This document shows, in pieces, positions 8,507 through 15,717 of a DNA stretch of 20,410 nt. The position numbers and the translations under genes were made by a program. This DNA comes from Pseudomonadota bacterium. GTDB lineage: Bacteria > Pseudomonadota > Gammaproteobacteria > Steroidobacterales > Steroidobacteraceae. The notes below the pieces were generated by a model. It had not been told where the DNA came from and made no database searches. It saw only the letters and a program-made list of their open reading frames with translations. Each line of letters starts with the position of its first letter. The first letter of the stretch is position 1. The stretch spans positions 1-20,410 of the forward strand of contig JAKBCG010000007.1 of NCBI GenBank assembly GCA_021808035.1. Direction: 5' to 3'.

Positions 8507-10587
8507 TAGCGCGAGGGCAGGATGGTCACCTGCGTGATCGTGCGCGGCCCGATCAGTTCTCCGGCGCCGGCACCGGCGATCGTGACGTAGAAACTCACGG
8601 GCCGTGAGCGCATCGAATCGGAAACGATCGGAATGAGCAAAGCGACGCTCCTTCGACCTCGCCCGATCGCAGCGTCGTGCGGACCGGGGACCACGAAATC
8701 CGTGCCCAGCCGCGCGGAACCTGACTCGACCACCCAGCGGAACTGAACCGCCGTACGCAGACTTCCGAACCGCTCCACGACGACCCGCGCAACCGGGTCC
8801 CGCGGCCCTACGGTCACGTGGTTTGTCGCGAGCGCGATCCGCACCGGCATGACCACGCCCATGACCGTCCGCGGTTTCCTCGCGGGGATCGCTCGCAAGG
8901 ACGTCGTGCGCCGCACGGTGGGGTTCGATGGAACCGAGCGATTCGGCGCTACGGCCGCCACTCGAGCCGCCCTCGGCGCCGCCGCGACCGGCGCCGGCGG
9001 TCGAGCGTCGGTCGCAACCCGCGCGGCCGCTGCGACCTCGGCCAGGGCTTTCGCCGTCACGCTCATGAATTCCGACGAGACCGACAGCGCCGCTTCCGCG
9101 ATGTGCGCCTCGGCCCGTGCCGCCAACCGGGTCGCGTTTTGCTCGATCCCCGCGATCACCGCGAAGAATCGCGGATCCGCAGCCCTCGATGCCCACCAAA
9201 CGCCCACGAGCGCCAGCAACACGACGGAGCCCGCCGCCAGACGGCGCCGTGGGGTCGACTCGCGCCGCGGCGGCGCACCGACCAGCACGGACACGCGCGG
9301 CAAGGACGATACCGACGCATCCGCGAGGAACCGACGTGTCCACGCGTCGACGTCCCGGGGTCGGCTGTCACGCCGCAGCGAAAGCCCATCACGCAGTGAC
9401 CGCCATTGGCCGCGGTCGAGCTCGGCCGGTCGGCGCGGGCGGAGTCCGAGCGTGCGCGCCTGCTGCGCCGTCCGTTCACCGTACGGGTGTCGACCGGTGA
9501 ACAAGACGTAAGCCACGCAAGCGAACGCGAACATGTCGTCGCGGACTTCGGCGACCCCGCCCTCGAGCAACTCGCAGCTCGCGTATTGTGGCGTCGCGAA
9601 CCGGGTCCGCTCCGGCGAATCTGGTTCGCTAATCCACGGCTCCGCACGCAACTGGGACGACGATCCGAAGTCGAGCACGCGCACCGAGCCGTCCTCGGTG
9701 ACGAAGACGTTGTGAAGGTTGATGTCGCCGTGCACGATGCGGTTCGCATGCGCATGGGCAAGGGCGGCCCCGATGTCACGAACGATCGCGAGCGCATGCC
9801 GCCGCTCCAATGCCGTGCGCCGTCGGGCGACCAGCAGGCGATCGAGCGTGAGCCCGTGCAGCAATTCCATCGTGAAGAAAGCGATCCCCCCGTCGCGGTC
9901 GAATTCATGCACGCGAACGATGTTCGGATGCGACAGTCGCTGGACATGCTGGAACTCCCGGACCAGCGCGCTCAGCATGTCGGGGCGAGCGCTCACCGCC
10001 GGGTGCAGGACTTTCAGTGCGACGCGCTGATCCTCCGGGTCTCCGACCCTGAATTCGTCGACGGCCTCGTACACCGTGCCGAGACCACCACGTCCGATCT
10101 CCCGCAATATCCGGTAGCGGCCGCGCAGCGTACGGCCGACCAGCGACACGCCATCGGCGGCCTGCGCTGGCACGACAATCGGTCCGTCATCGGCGGCCCG
10201 CGCCGGTGCGTCGGTGCTCGTGGGCGCTGCAAGCGGGCCTGTCGTCGCGATGATTGAGGTCGCGGCCGAGGACCCGCTTGATTGCACGAACTGCTGCTCG
10301 GTGCCGCGGGGGGCACCGAGCAGCAGCGTCATCACTCGAGCATTGGCCAGCCGGTAATCCGCCGCTCGAATCTCACCGCGGCGGAAGTGCTGGTCCAGCA
10401 GCGATGCGAACTCCCAAGCGGCGTCGGGATCGGATTCGACCAGCCCCTGCAACTCATACCCAAAGGCGTCTTCCGAGCAACCCTGCGATCGGAGCACCTC
10501 CAAGAGCCGAGCCACCTCGGGCGTCGGCGGTACCGGGTCCGCTGCGATCGCCGCGGCGGGCGCCTCCAGCGGTACGGTCATTCCCAT
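8506..10587 (-). CDS. Hanks-type Ser/Thr protein kinase with transmembrane segment and Calx-beta-like outer domain
   Basis: The 693-residue product has four parts. Residues 1-90 form a small helical N-terminal region of unknown family, followed by a Ser/Ala/Thr-rich linker. The kinase domain spans about 156-425, with glycine loop GRGGLG (165-170), K192 in VALK, E211 in the C-helix, HGDINLHN (286-293), DFG (306-308) and TPQYASCE in the activation-segment end. A transmembrane helix lies at about 450-467. Beyond it are an Ala-rich stretch and a Calx-beta-like beta domain at about 582-692 (SARLGTDFV, then a late VTI strand). The catalytic Asp (D288) and DFG are kept, but the usual Arg of HRD is Gly and the usual catalytic-loop Lys is Asn290, so it is a non-RD kinase with an altered loop. 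By topology the kinase is cytoplasmic and the Calx-beta part periplasmic. The start is ATG 10587; ATG 10581 is a close alternative. It is divergent from the GGDEF gene. Confidence 0.9.
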   Translation of the reverse strand: MGMTVPLEAPAAAIAADPVPPTPEVARLLEVLRSQGCSEDAFGYELQGLVESDPDAAWEFASLLDQHFRRGEIRAADYRLANARVMTLLLGAPRGTEQQFVQSSGSSAATSIIATTGPLAAPTSTDAPARAADDGPIVVPAQAADGVSLVGRTLRGRYRILREIGRGGLGTVYEAVDEFRVGDPEDQRVALKVLHPAVSARPDMLSALVREFQHVQRLSHPNIVRVHEFDRDGGIAFFTMELLHGLTLDRLLVARRRTALERRHALAIVRDIGAALAHAHANRIVHGDINLHNVFVTEDGSVRVLDFGSSSQLRAEPWISEPDSPERTRFATPQYASCELLEGGVAEVRDDMFAFACVAYVLFTGRHPYGERTAQQARTLGLRPRRPAELDRGQWRSLRDGLSLRRDSRPRDVDAWTRRFLADASVSSLPRVSVLVGAPPRRESTPRRRLAAGSVVLLALVGVWWASRAADPRFFAVIAGIEQNATRLAARAEAHIAEAALSVSSEFMSVTAKALAEVAAAARVATDARPPAPVAAAPRAARVAAVAPNRSVPSNPTVRRTTSLRAIPARKPRTVMGVVMPVRIALATNHVTVGPRDPVARVVVERFGSLRTAVQFRWVVESGSARLGTDFVVPGPHDAAIGRGRRSVALLIPIVSDSMRSRPVSFYVTIAGAGAGELIGPRTITQVTILPSR

Positions 10588-10720
10588 CAGGCATGCACTC
10601 CGTCGAATTGCACGAACCGCGAATCGATCTGGCGGCTGCCACGAATGATGGCGCGGTTCACTTCATACCGCGCCCGTCGTCGAATGGCAATGTGGTCATG
10701 TGGCGATGCAGCCTCGCCTG

Positions 10721-10746
10721 TCGGTCGCGAGCGACATCGGTCGCGA
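10721..10746. promoter_or_regulatory. 10-bp direct repeats in the kinase/GGDEF divergent intergenic region
   Basis: TCGGTCGCGA occurs at 10721-10730 and again at 10737-10746, one copy every 16 bases, just upstream of the GGDEF start at 10761. The 173-base divergent region (10588-10760) must hold the promoters of both genes. I see no convincing -35/-10 pair. The repeats could bind a regulator, but in GC-rich DNA such words also recur by chance. Confidence 0.3.
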
Positions 10747-10760
10747 ATGCTTTTGGAACC

Positions 10761-11768
10761 ATGATCGAGGATTCATACTCGAACGAGCGACCGAGTCCTG
10801 ATGACCCGTGTAGTGCCCTTCGTGAGGAGGATGGTCGATGGCGATGCCGCTGCGCGCGAGCGCAGACCATCAACCCGCGCCTGCGCATTTTTCATCGGCT
10901 GGCCGACGCGAGCCCCGAGCCCTTGCTGATCACGCGAATCGACGCGGACGCACAGCGGATCATCTATGCGAATCCTGCGTTCTGTCGGCTGAACGGCTGC
11001 ACGCCCGCGCAGCTCCTTGGTCGCGAATGGCAATCGCTCTTGGAGTCGGGCTTCGGCGTATGCGCAGTCGACGGACAGCTCACCGCGACACGCCACGATG
11101 CACGCATCGCACTGCGTGCCCGGGATGGGCACGGCAACGTGCGCTGCCTGGAAATGAGCCGCTGGGTGCTGCGCGACGAGGGCGGCGACGCCACGCATCT
11201 GGTCATCCTCATGCGCGACGTGAGTTTCGAGCAAAGCGAGCGCGAGGGGCTCGAGCACCGCGCCTATCACGACGCCCTCACGGATCTCGCGAGCCGGCAC
11301 CTGTTCCGCGACCGATTCCTCCAGACCCGAGCCCATGCCCGCCGGCAAGGCGGATCGTTCATCCTCGCATTGATCGATCTGGACGATTTCAAGTCGATCA
11401 ACGATCGCTTTGGACATCACGGCGGTGATCAGGTGCTTAAGTGCTTCGGCGCTCGCCTCGCGGCCTCGATTCGCACGGAGAACACGGTCGCGCGCCTCGG
11501 CGGCGACGAGTTCGGGTTGCTGCTGGACGACGCCACCGACGGCGAACCGATGCATCGGTTCATCGCGCGCATCCGCGAGGTGATCGGCCGGCCGATGATC
11601 CTCGGCGGCCAGCGCATCTCCATCGCCTTTAGCGTCGGCATCAGCCGCTTTCCGGCGGACGGCGATGATCTCGATCGTCTGTTGCGGATCGCGGATACGC
11701 GGTTGTATCGAGTCAAGGCGCGCCGGCACGTTCGCCGCGGGGAAGCGCGCGCCACGCGCGCTCGATAG
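10761..11768 (+). CDS. PAS-GGDEF diguanylate cyclase
   Basis: The chosen start is ATG 10761, giving 335 residues; a GGA lies a few bases upstream but no strong ribosome site is seen. The frame is open much further left, but that part is antisense to the kinase gene. After a polar lead, a PAS domain covers about residues 40-150 (EPLLITRI, IIYANPAFCRLNGC, LLGREWQSL, and a late ILMRDVSFEQ strand). The GGDEF domain follows (YHDALTDLASRHLF, IDLDDFKSIND, then LGGDEF with GGDEF at 247-251). An intact GGDEF predicts synthesis of cyclic di-GMP from two GTP. The inhibitory I-site, RxxD just before the active site, reads RTEN here, so Asp is replaced by Asn and product inhibition may be weakened. There is no transmembrane segment, so it is probably cytosolic and senses through the PAS domain. 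The ligand is unknown. Confidence 0.9.
   Translation: MIEDSYSNERPSPDDPCSALREEDGRWRCRCARAQTINPRLRIFHRLADASPEPLLITRIDADAQRIIYANPAFCRLNGCTPAQLLGREWQSLLESGFGVCAVDGQLTATRHDARIALRARDGHGNVRCLEMSRWVLRDEGGDATHLVILMRDVSFEQSEREGLEHRAYHDALTDLASRHLFRDRFLQTRAHARRQGGSFILALIDLDDFKSINDRFGHHGGDQVLKCFGARLAASIRTENTVARLGGDEFGLLLDDATDGEPMHRFIARIREVIGRPMILGGQRISIAFSVGISRFPADGDDLDRLLRIADTRLYRVKARRHVRRGEARATRAR
11744..11762 (+). terminator. Stem-loop at the 3' end of the GGDEF gene
   Basis: AGCGCGCG (11744-11751) pairs perfectly with CGCGCGCT (11755-11762) around a CCA loop. It lies inside the last codons of the GGDEF gene, before the stop at 11766-11768. There is no T-tract, so a termination role is uncertain; it could also come from alternating-GC codon use. 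Confidence 0.3.
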
Positions 11769-11828
11769 GCGCAGGCGCCACACCCGCGGCCCTTGGCCGA
11801 TTGGCTTCGGCGCCGGCGATGCATCGGA

Positions 11829-11834
11829 TAAGAT
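11829..11834 (+). promoter_or_regulatory. Candidate -10 element of the MFS gene (leaderless start)
   Basis: TAAGAT is separated from the start ATG at 11841 by only 6 bases, with no Shine-Dalgarno sequence between them. If TAAGAT is the -10 box, transcription would start at or next to the ATG. The -35 side has only weak TT-containing matches (around 11801-11811). Confidence 0.35.
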
Positions 11835-11840
11835 CACCCG

Positions 11841-13022
11841 ATGATCGCCGTGGAACAATCGAACGTCGACCCTCCGCTCGATCCCCGCAAGATCGTGATG
11901 ATCGGAATCGTCGCCCTGGCGGTCGCCATGGGCATCGGGCGCTTTGCGTTCACGCCGCTGATGCCGCTCATGATGCGCGACGGCTCGATCGACGCGGCGA
12001 CCGGCGCGAAATGGGCGGCGGCGAACTACGCCGGCTATCTCGTCGGCTCGCTCGCGGCGAGTCGCCTCGGGCGGCACCCGATGCGCAACCTCCAGTGGGC
12101 GCTATGGGGCGTCACTGCATCGACCGTGCTCATCGCGTTTTTCACGACACCGATCGCCGGTGGGTCGTTGCGATTCGCCGCCGGTGTATTCAGCGCTTGG
12201 GTGCTCGTTCTGGGAAGCAGTTGGTGCCTGATGCAACTGGCTCGGGCAGGGGAGGGGCGACGCGGAACCTGGATCTACTCCGGCGTCGGGCTGGGGATCA
12301 CGGTGGCGGGAGTTCTCGCCTGGTTGGGCGGCACACAGCGAGCCTGGGTGCTCTGGCTGGAACTCGGCCTGCTGGCCGCGGGTGGGGTTTGGTATGTCGT
12401 GCGAGCGGCACCCGAAGCTCGCGACCGACTGCTCCCGGCCGTCGGGTCGACACCGCAGCGCGATCACCGCTCGCACCTCGGCCTGGTGGTCTGCTATGCG
12501 GCATTCGGCTTCGGCTACATCGTTCCGGCGACGTTTCTGCCGACCCTCGCGCGTACCCAGATCGACAACCCCCTCGTCTTTGGGTTGGTGTGGCCCGTGT
12601 TCGGTCTGGCGTCGATCGCGTCCTTGGCGATCGCGGCGCGGGCGGCACCCACGGCTCGGCGCCGCCGGGTGTGGGCCGTCGCGCAGGCCGTGATGGCGGT
12701 CGGCACCGGGATGCCGGCGTTCGATCGACACCTCGGATCGCTGGCGGTGGGCGCGCTTCTGGTCGGCGGTACGTTCATGATCACGACCATGGCCGGTCTG
12801 CAGCTCGCCCGAGAGCTGGCGCCCGCCAATCCGACGCCGCTGCTCGCGCGGATGACCTCGGGATTCGCGGTCGGACAGATCGCGGGCCCGGTGATGGTCT
12901 GGCTCGTGGGACACCACGTGTTACGCGGTGCCGATGGCGTGACGCTGACCAGCCTCGTGGCGGCCGTGTTGCTGCTGCTGACGGCGACGTGGTTGTGGCG
13001 CAGCGATCGTCACGACCATTGA
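11841..13022 (+). CDS. YbfB/YjiJ-type MFS transporter
   Basis: The start is ATG 11841 and the product has 393 residues, normal for this family. It is strongly hydrophobic throughout, with about 11-12 membrane segments and an Arg-rich cytoplasmic loop in the middle (near RAAPEARDR and TPQRDHRS). The first helix carries GIGRFAFTPLMPLM (31-44), which is the signature of the YbfB/YjiJ branch of the major facilitator superfamily; a later NYAGYLVGSL segment also fits. Such proteins are secondary transporters whose substrates are mostly unknown, so none is assigned. Upstream is a candidate leaderless promoter. Downstream, a secreted-protein gene follows within 44 bases, or overlaps if its alternative TTG start is used, so the two may be cotranscribed. 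Confidence 0.88.
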   Translation: MIAVEQSNVDPPLDPRKIVMIGIVALAVAMGIGRFAFTPLMPLMMRDGSIDAATGAKWAAANYAGYLVGSLAASRLGRHPMRNLQWALWGVTASTVLIAFFTTPIAGGSLRFAAGVFSAWVLVLGSSWCLMQLARAGEGRRGTWIYSGVGLGITVAGVLAWLGGTQRAWVLWLELGLLAAGGVWYVVRAAPEARDRLLPAVGSTPQRDHRSHLGLVVCYAAFGFGYIVPATFLPTLARTQIDNPLVFGLVWPVFGLASIASLAIAARAAPTARRRRVWAVAQAVMAVGTGMPAFDRHLGSLAVGALLVGGTFMITTMAGLQLARELAPANPTPLLARMTSGFAVGQIAGPVMVWLVGHHVLRGADGVTLTSLVAAVLLLLTATWLWRSDRHDH

Positions 13023-13066
13023 GCACGTCGTCCCTGCCGCAGGGTCGCTCTCGACGAGGCGCCTCG

Positions 13067-13927
13067 ATGATGGCGATGGTGTTCGCGGCGTTCTCTGCGT
13101 GGGCCGTCGCCAACGAGGCCTCGTCGCAGAGGCGGCCGACGGGCATCGAGCGCCGCGTCATCGCTTCGCTGCCCTCGTCGCACGGGCACCGTGCCGACGT
13201 CCTTGCGCGCCTGGATCTGACCCGTCCCTTCGCGACACGCACGCATTGGACCTTCCTGGTCGCGAGGTTGCCAGGGTCCCATCTCGGCGGGGGCTCGCCG
13301 GAGCCCGTTGCAGGTGGGGCATTGGCGGAGTGCTTCGTCGACGCGTCGACGCCACGCTGCCAAGCCTCGACACCGCCGGCGATCTCGAGCTCGGCCTGGT
13401 TCTCGACGCCGGTCCATTTCGATTCAGCCACGGTGGTGGTTGCGGGCCCCGGCCACACCGAACCACGGCTCTTGGTCAAAACGGGATCCGCCTACGGGGG
13501 CGACGGCAGTCATGCCATTTTTACGCAACTCTTCGCCTATGAACGATCCGTCGACCGGTTCAAGCTCGTATTTTCGAACATCACCGGCAGCAACAACAAC
13601 CAGGAAACCCGGTTCGTGGCGCACGGCCCGCTGCGCGGAGATGTCCTCGCGGCGGTTCCCACCTCGACGGCGCCGTATGCCTATTGGATCTCCGTGTATG
13701 TTCGGAGCCCGACCGGCGATAGACTGGTGCGGGCGCTTCGATACCGGAGCGCCACGCGTTATGGGGACGGAAATCCCCTCGCCGTCATCGACGCCGAGAT
13801 GCCAAGCATCCTGGCACATTTCGGCCAGCGGCATCCGGGCGAACCGCTCCCGATTCCGGATCGCTTGCCACCCGGCTGTTCCGGCCACCTGTTCCTGCGT
13901 CGCGGCGTGGAATGGTGTCGCCGATGA
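13067..13927 (+). CDS. Secreted protein of unknown function
   Basis: The preferred start is the first of two ATGs at 13067/13070, since GAGG (13056-13059) stands 7 bases ahead. It gives 286 residues. An in-frame TTG at 13019, overlapping the MFS stop, would add a basic RSRRG stretch that would make a better signal-peptide n-region, so it is a serious alternative. Either way, MMAMVFAAFSAWAVANEA looks like a signal-peptide core with cleavage after AVA or NEA. The mature part appears to be a mixed beta protein; recognisable words include RFKLVFSNITGSNNNQET-like and YAYWISVYV strands. Four Cys are seen (in ECFVD, RCQAS, GCSGH and EWCRR), an even number compatible with disulfides in the periplasm. 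I recognise no family or catalytic motif. The frame is open upstream through the MFS gene, but that part is a shadow. Confidence 0.65.
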   Translation: MMAMVFAAFSAWAVANEASSQRRPTGIERRVIASLPSSHGHRADVLARLDLTRPFATRTHWTFLVARLPGSHLGGGSPEPVAGGALAECFVDASTPRCQASTPPAISSSAWFSTPVHFDSATVVVAGPGHTEPRLLVKTGSAYGGDGSHAIFTQLFAYERSVDRFKLVFSNITGSNNNQETRFVAHGPLRGDVLAAVPTSTAPYAYWISVYVRSPTGDRLVRALRYRSATRYGDGNPLAVIDAEMPSILAHFGQRHPGEPLPIPDRLPPGCSGHLFLRRGVEWCRR

Positions 13928-14029
13928 AGACATCAGTGCCCTCGCGACGGTGATAGCATCGCCAGGCAACGAATCCGGGAACCGCCGGGCCGTGCCGACC
14001 GGGTGCTCGGCGATCGCCACGAGATCTCC

Positions 14030-15052
14030 ATGAACATCGCCAAGGATTTTGCCGGCGCGATCGGCAACACACCGCTGATTCGCCTGAATTCCGTATCCGC
14101 CGCGACCGGCTGCGAAATCCTCGGCAAGGCGGAATTCATGAACCCCGGCGGATCCGTGAAAGACCGTGCCGCGCTCGGCATCATCGACGCCGCCGAACGG
14201 TCGGGGACCTTACGGGCGGGCGGCACCGTGGTCGAAGGGACAGCCGGCAATACGGGCATCGCGATAGCGCACCTGTGTCGTGCGCGCGGTTATCGGGCTC
14301 TGATCGTGATGCCCGACAACCAATCACCCGAGAAATATCAGGCGTTGGAGGCACTCGGCGTCGAGTTGCGACGCGTGAAGCCGGTGCCGTACGCGGATCC
14401 GAATCACTATCAACGCGTCGCCGGACGACTCGCCGAGGAGATCACGGGCGCCATCTGGGCCAATCAATTCGACAACACGGCGAATCGCGACAGCCATTAC
14501 GCAACGACGGGCCCGGAGATCTTGCGGGATACCGGAGGACGCATCGACGCGTTCGTCGCCGCGACCGGGACCGGTGGAACGCTCGGTGGCATCGGACGTT
14601 GCTTGAAGGAGCAAGTGCCCGGCATTCGTATCGTACTGGCCGATCCCCAGGGCAGCGCCTTGTACCATTGGATCCGCAGCGGCGAGCTGCGGGCGAACGG
14701 TCCCGGCTCGGTGACGGAGGGCATCGGCATCGGGCGGGTGACCGCGAACCTGCAGGGTACGCCGATCGATCAGGCGATCTCGATCAGCGACGCGGAGGCG
14801 GTGGAAGCCCTCTACCGGATGCTCTACGCCGACGGCCTGCTCCTCGGCAGCGCGAGCGGCGTGAACGTCAGCGCCGCCGAGAAAATCGCTCGCGAGCTCG
14901 GCCCCGGCCACACCGTCGTCACGATCCTGTGCGACGGGGGTCAACGCTACCAATCGAGGCTCTACTCCCGAGCGTGGCTCAGCGAGAAGGGGCTGCTAGA
15001 TGCGGCCGACCGCGGTCGGGCAGCAGGGGAGGCGGCGCACGTCGAGCGCTAG
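14030..15052 (+). CDS. Cysteine synthase-family PLP enzyme (CysK/Cds1-like)
   Basis: The start is ATG 14030 (MNIAKDF); a GTG nine codons upstream is less likely. The product has 340 residues. It shows the fold-type II beta-substitution signature: GNTPLIRLNSVS at 12-23, NPGGSVKDRA with PLP-binding K44, EGTAGNTGIA for the substrate carboxylate loop, and the phosphate-binding loop GTGGT at 180-184. The C-terminal part carries ILCDGGQRYQSRL. Canonical members make cysteine from O-acetylserine and sulfide. The words AIWANQFDN, ADPQGSALYHW and TEGIGIGRVTANL resemble, as I recall, a side branch that includes actinobacterial Cds1 and fungal mitochondrial homologues, some of which release hydrogen sulfide from cysteine. 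The direction of the reaction therefore stays open. It lies 102 bases after the secreted-protein gene and converges on the cupin gene. Confidence 0.88.
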   Translation: MNIAKDFAGAIGNTPLIRLNSVSAATGCEILGKAEFMNPGGSVKDRAALGIIDAAERSGTLRAGGTVVEGTAGNTGIAIAHLCRARGYRALIVMPDNQSPEKYQALEALGVELRRVKPVPYADPNHYQRVAGRLAEEITGAIWANQFDNTANRDSHYATTGPEILRDTGGRIDAFVAATGTGGTLGGIGRCLKEQVPGIRIVLADPQGSALYHWIRSGELRANGPGSVTEGIGIGRVTANLQGTPIDQAISISDAEAVEALYRMLYADGLLLGSASGVNVSAAEKIARELGPGHTVVTILCDGGQRYQSRLYSRAWLSEKGLLDAADRGRAAGEAAHVER

Positions 15053-15053
15053 A

Positions 15054-15506
15054 TCAGTAGGGCCGACCGTCCTTGTGCCGATACTGGCCCCCGCCGCGAA
15101 TCTTCAGATCGATGTCCGGATAATCCACTTCGTCATCCTCAGGCCGCCGCGAACCGATCTCGAGGATCAGCGCTTCCGAGGACCCGCGGTTCTGTAGGTG
15201 GTGTCCATCCGCGACCCCCGCCTTGAAGCCAGCGCAGTCCCCTGCACGGAGAACTTCCTCGCCGGCTTCGCTCACCATCACCACCTCGCCCTCCAGGACG
15301 TAGACGAACTCATCCTCCGCTTGGTGCCAATGCCGTTGGCTGGACCATTGGCCGGCGGGCAAGCGCAGCAGGTTCACGCCAAACTGGGTGAGTCCCGCGG
15401 CATCGCCAAGCCGCCATCGCTTGCGATCGCGGCAAGGCTCATCGTAGGGCTTTGGATAGCCGCTGCCCACGCGCGTCGCCACCGTTTCGATTGCGATCTT
15501 TTTCAT
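15054..15506 (-). CDS. Cupin-fold protein
   Basis: The start is the ATG at 15506-15504, preceded on the minus strand by TGGAGA at good spacing. The frame is open further upstream to another ATG near 15680, but that part crosses the AT-rich intergenic island. The product has 150 residues and no signal peptide. Both cupin motifs are visible: motif 1 GQWSSQRHWHQAEDEFVYVL gives the HxH and Glu metal ligands, and motif 2, GDCAGFKAG then ADGHHLQN, gives the last His. It is a single-domain cupin, probably binding a divalent metal. Such small cytosolic cupins include isomerases, dioxygenases and sugar-binding proteins, and the sequence does not choose between them. Its stop is one base from the stop of the convergent cysteine-synthase-like gene. 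Confidence 0.85.
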   Translation of the reverse strand: MKKIAIETVATRVGSGYPKPYDEPCRDRKRWRLGDAAGLTQFGVNLLRLPAGQWSSQRHWHQAEDEFVYVLEGEVVMVSEAGEEVLRAGDCAGFKAGVADGHHLQNRGSSEALILEIGSRRPEDDEVDYPDIDLKIRGGGQYRHKDGRPY

Positions 15507-15605
15507 GGATTCTCCAGACTCGACGTGAGCCCGTGGTGGAAACCCGTTGCCACCACGCTCATCGGCCGCTGATGCAACGCCAAACCGATCAGAGACCAAT
15601 AAGCC

Positions 15606-15635
15606 TATACAATATTTAACATAATATACATTATG
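15606..15635 (-). promoter_or_regulatory. AT-rich palindromic island upstream of the cupin gene
   Basis: Around 15598-15635 the sequence turns almost purely A+T within GC-rich surroundings. CATAAT (15620-15625) and ATTATG (15630-15635) are perfect inverted arms around four bases. TATACAATAT (15606-15615) and TATACATTAT (15625-15634) are near-identical direct repeats 19 bases apart. The island lies about 100-130 bases before the cupin start and 80-110 bases past the end of the PPIase gene. It is the best candidate for the cupin promoter and a repressor operator; no clean -35/-10 pair could be assigned. Confidence 0.55.
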
Positions 15636-15717
15636 CGCATGTTTGGTTATGAGCGGAATCGCGCTCGAACGGCGCCGCAATCGACGACGAGCCCGCTTTC
15701 GCAGCGACGTGAAGTCT

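Noticed and set aside
10254..10760. Upstream in-frame extension of the GGDEF protein
   Set aside because: It is antisense to the kinase N-terminus and its translation has no PAS or other domain; ATG 10761 fits the domain boundary.
11801..13018. Upstream extension of the unknown secreted protein through the MFS gene
   Set aside because: It is a shadow frame of a clear transporter gene and would bury the signal peptide.
14010..14019. GGCGATCGCC palindrome before the cysteine-synthase-like gene
   Set aside because: GCGATCGC-like words are common in this GC-rich window, including inside coding regions, so a specific operator role is unsupported.
15507..15680. Upstream in-frame extension of the cupin
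   Set aside because: It runs through the AT-rich regulatory island, and the ATG at 15506 has a good ribosome-binding site and the natural domain start.
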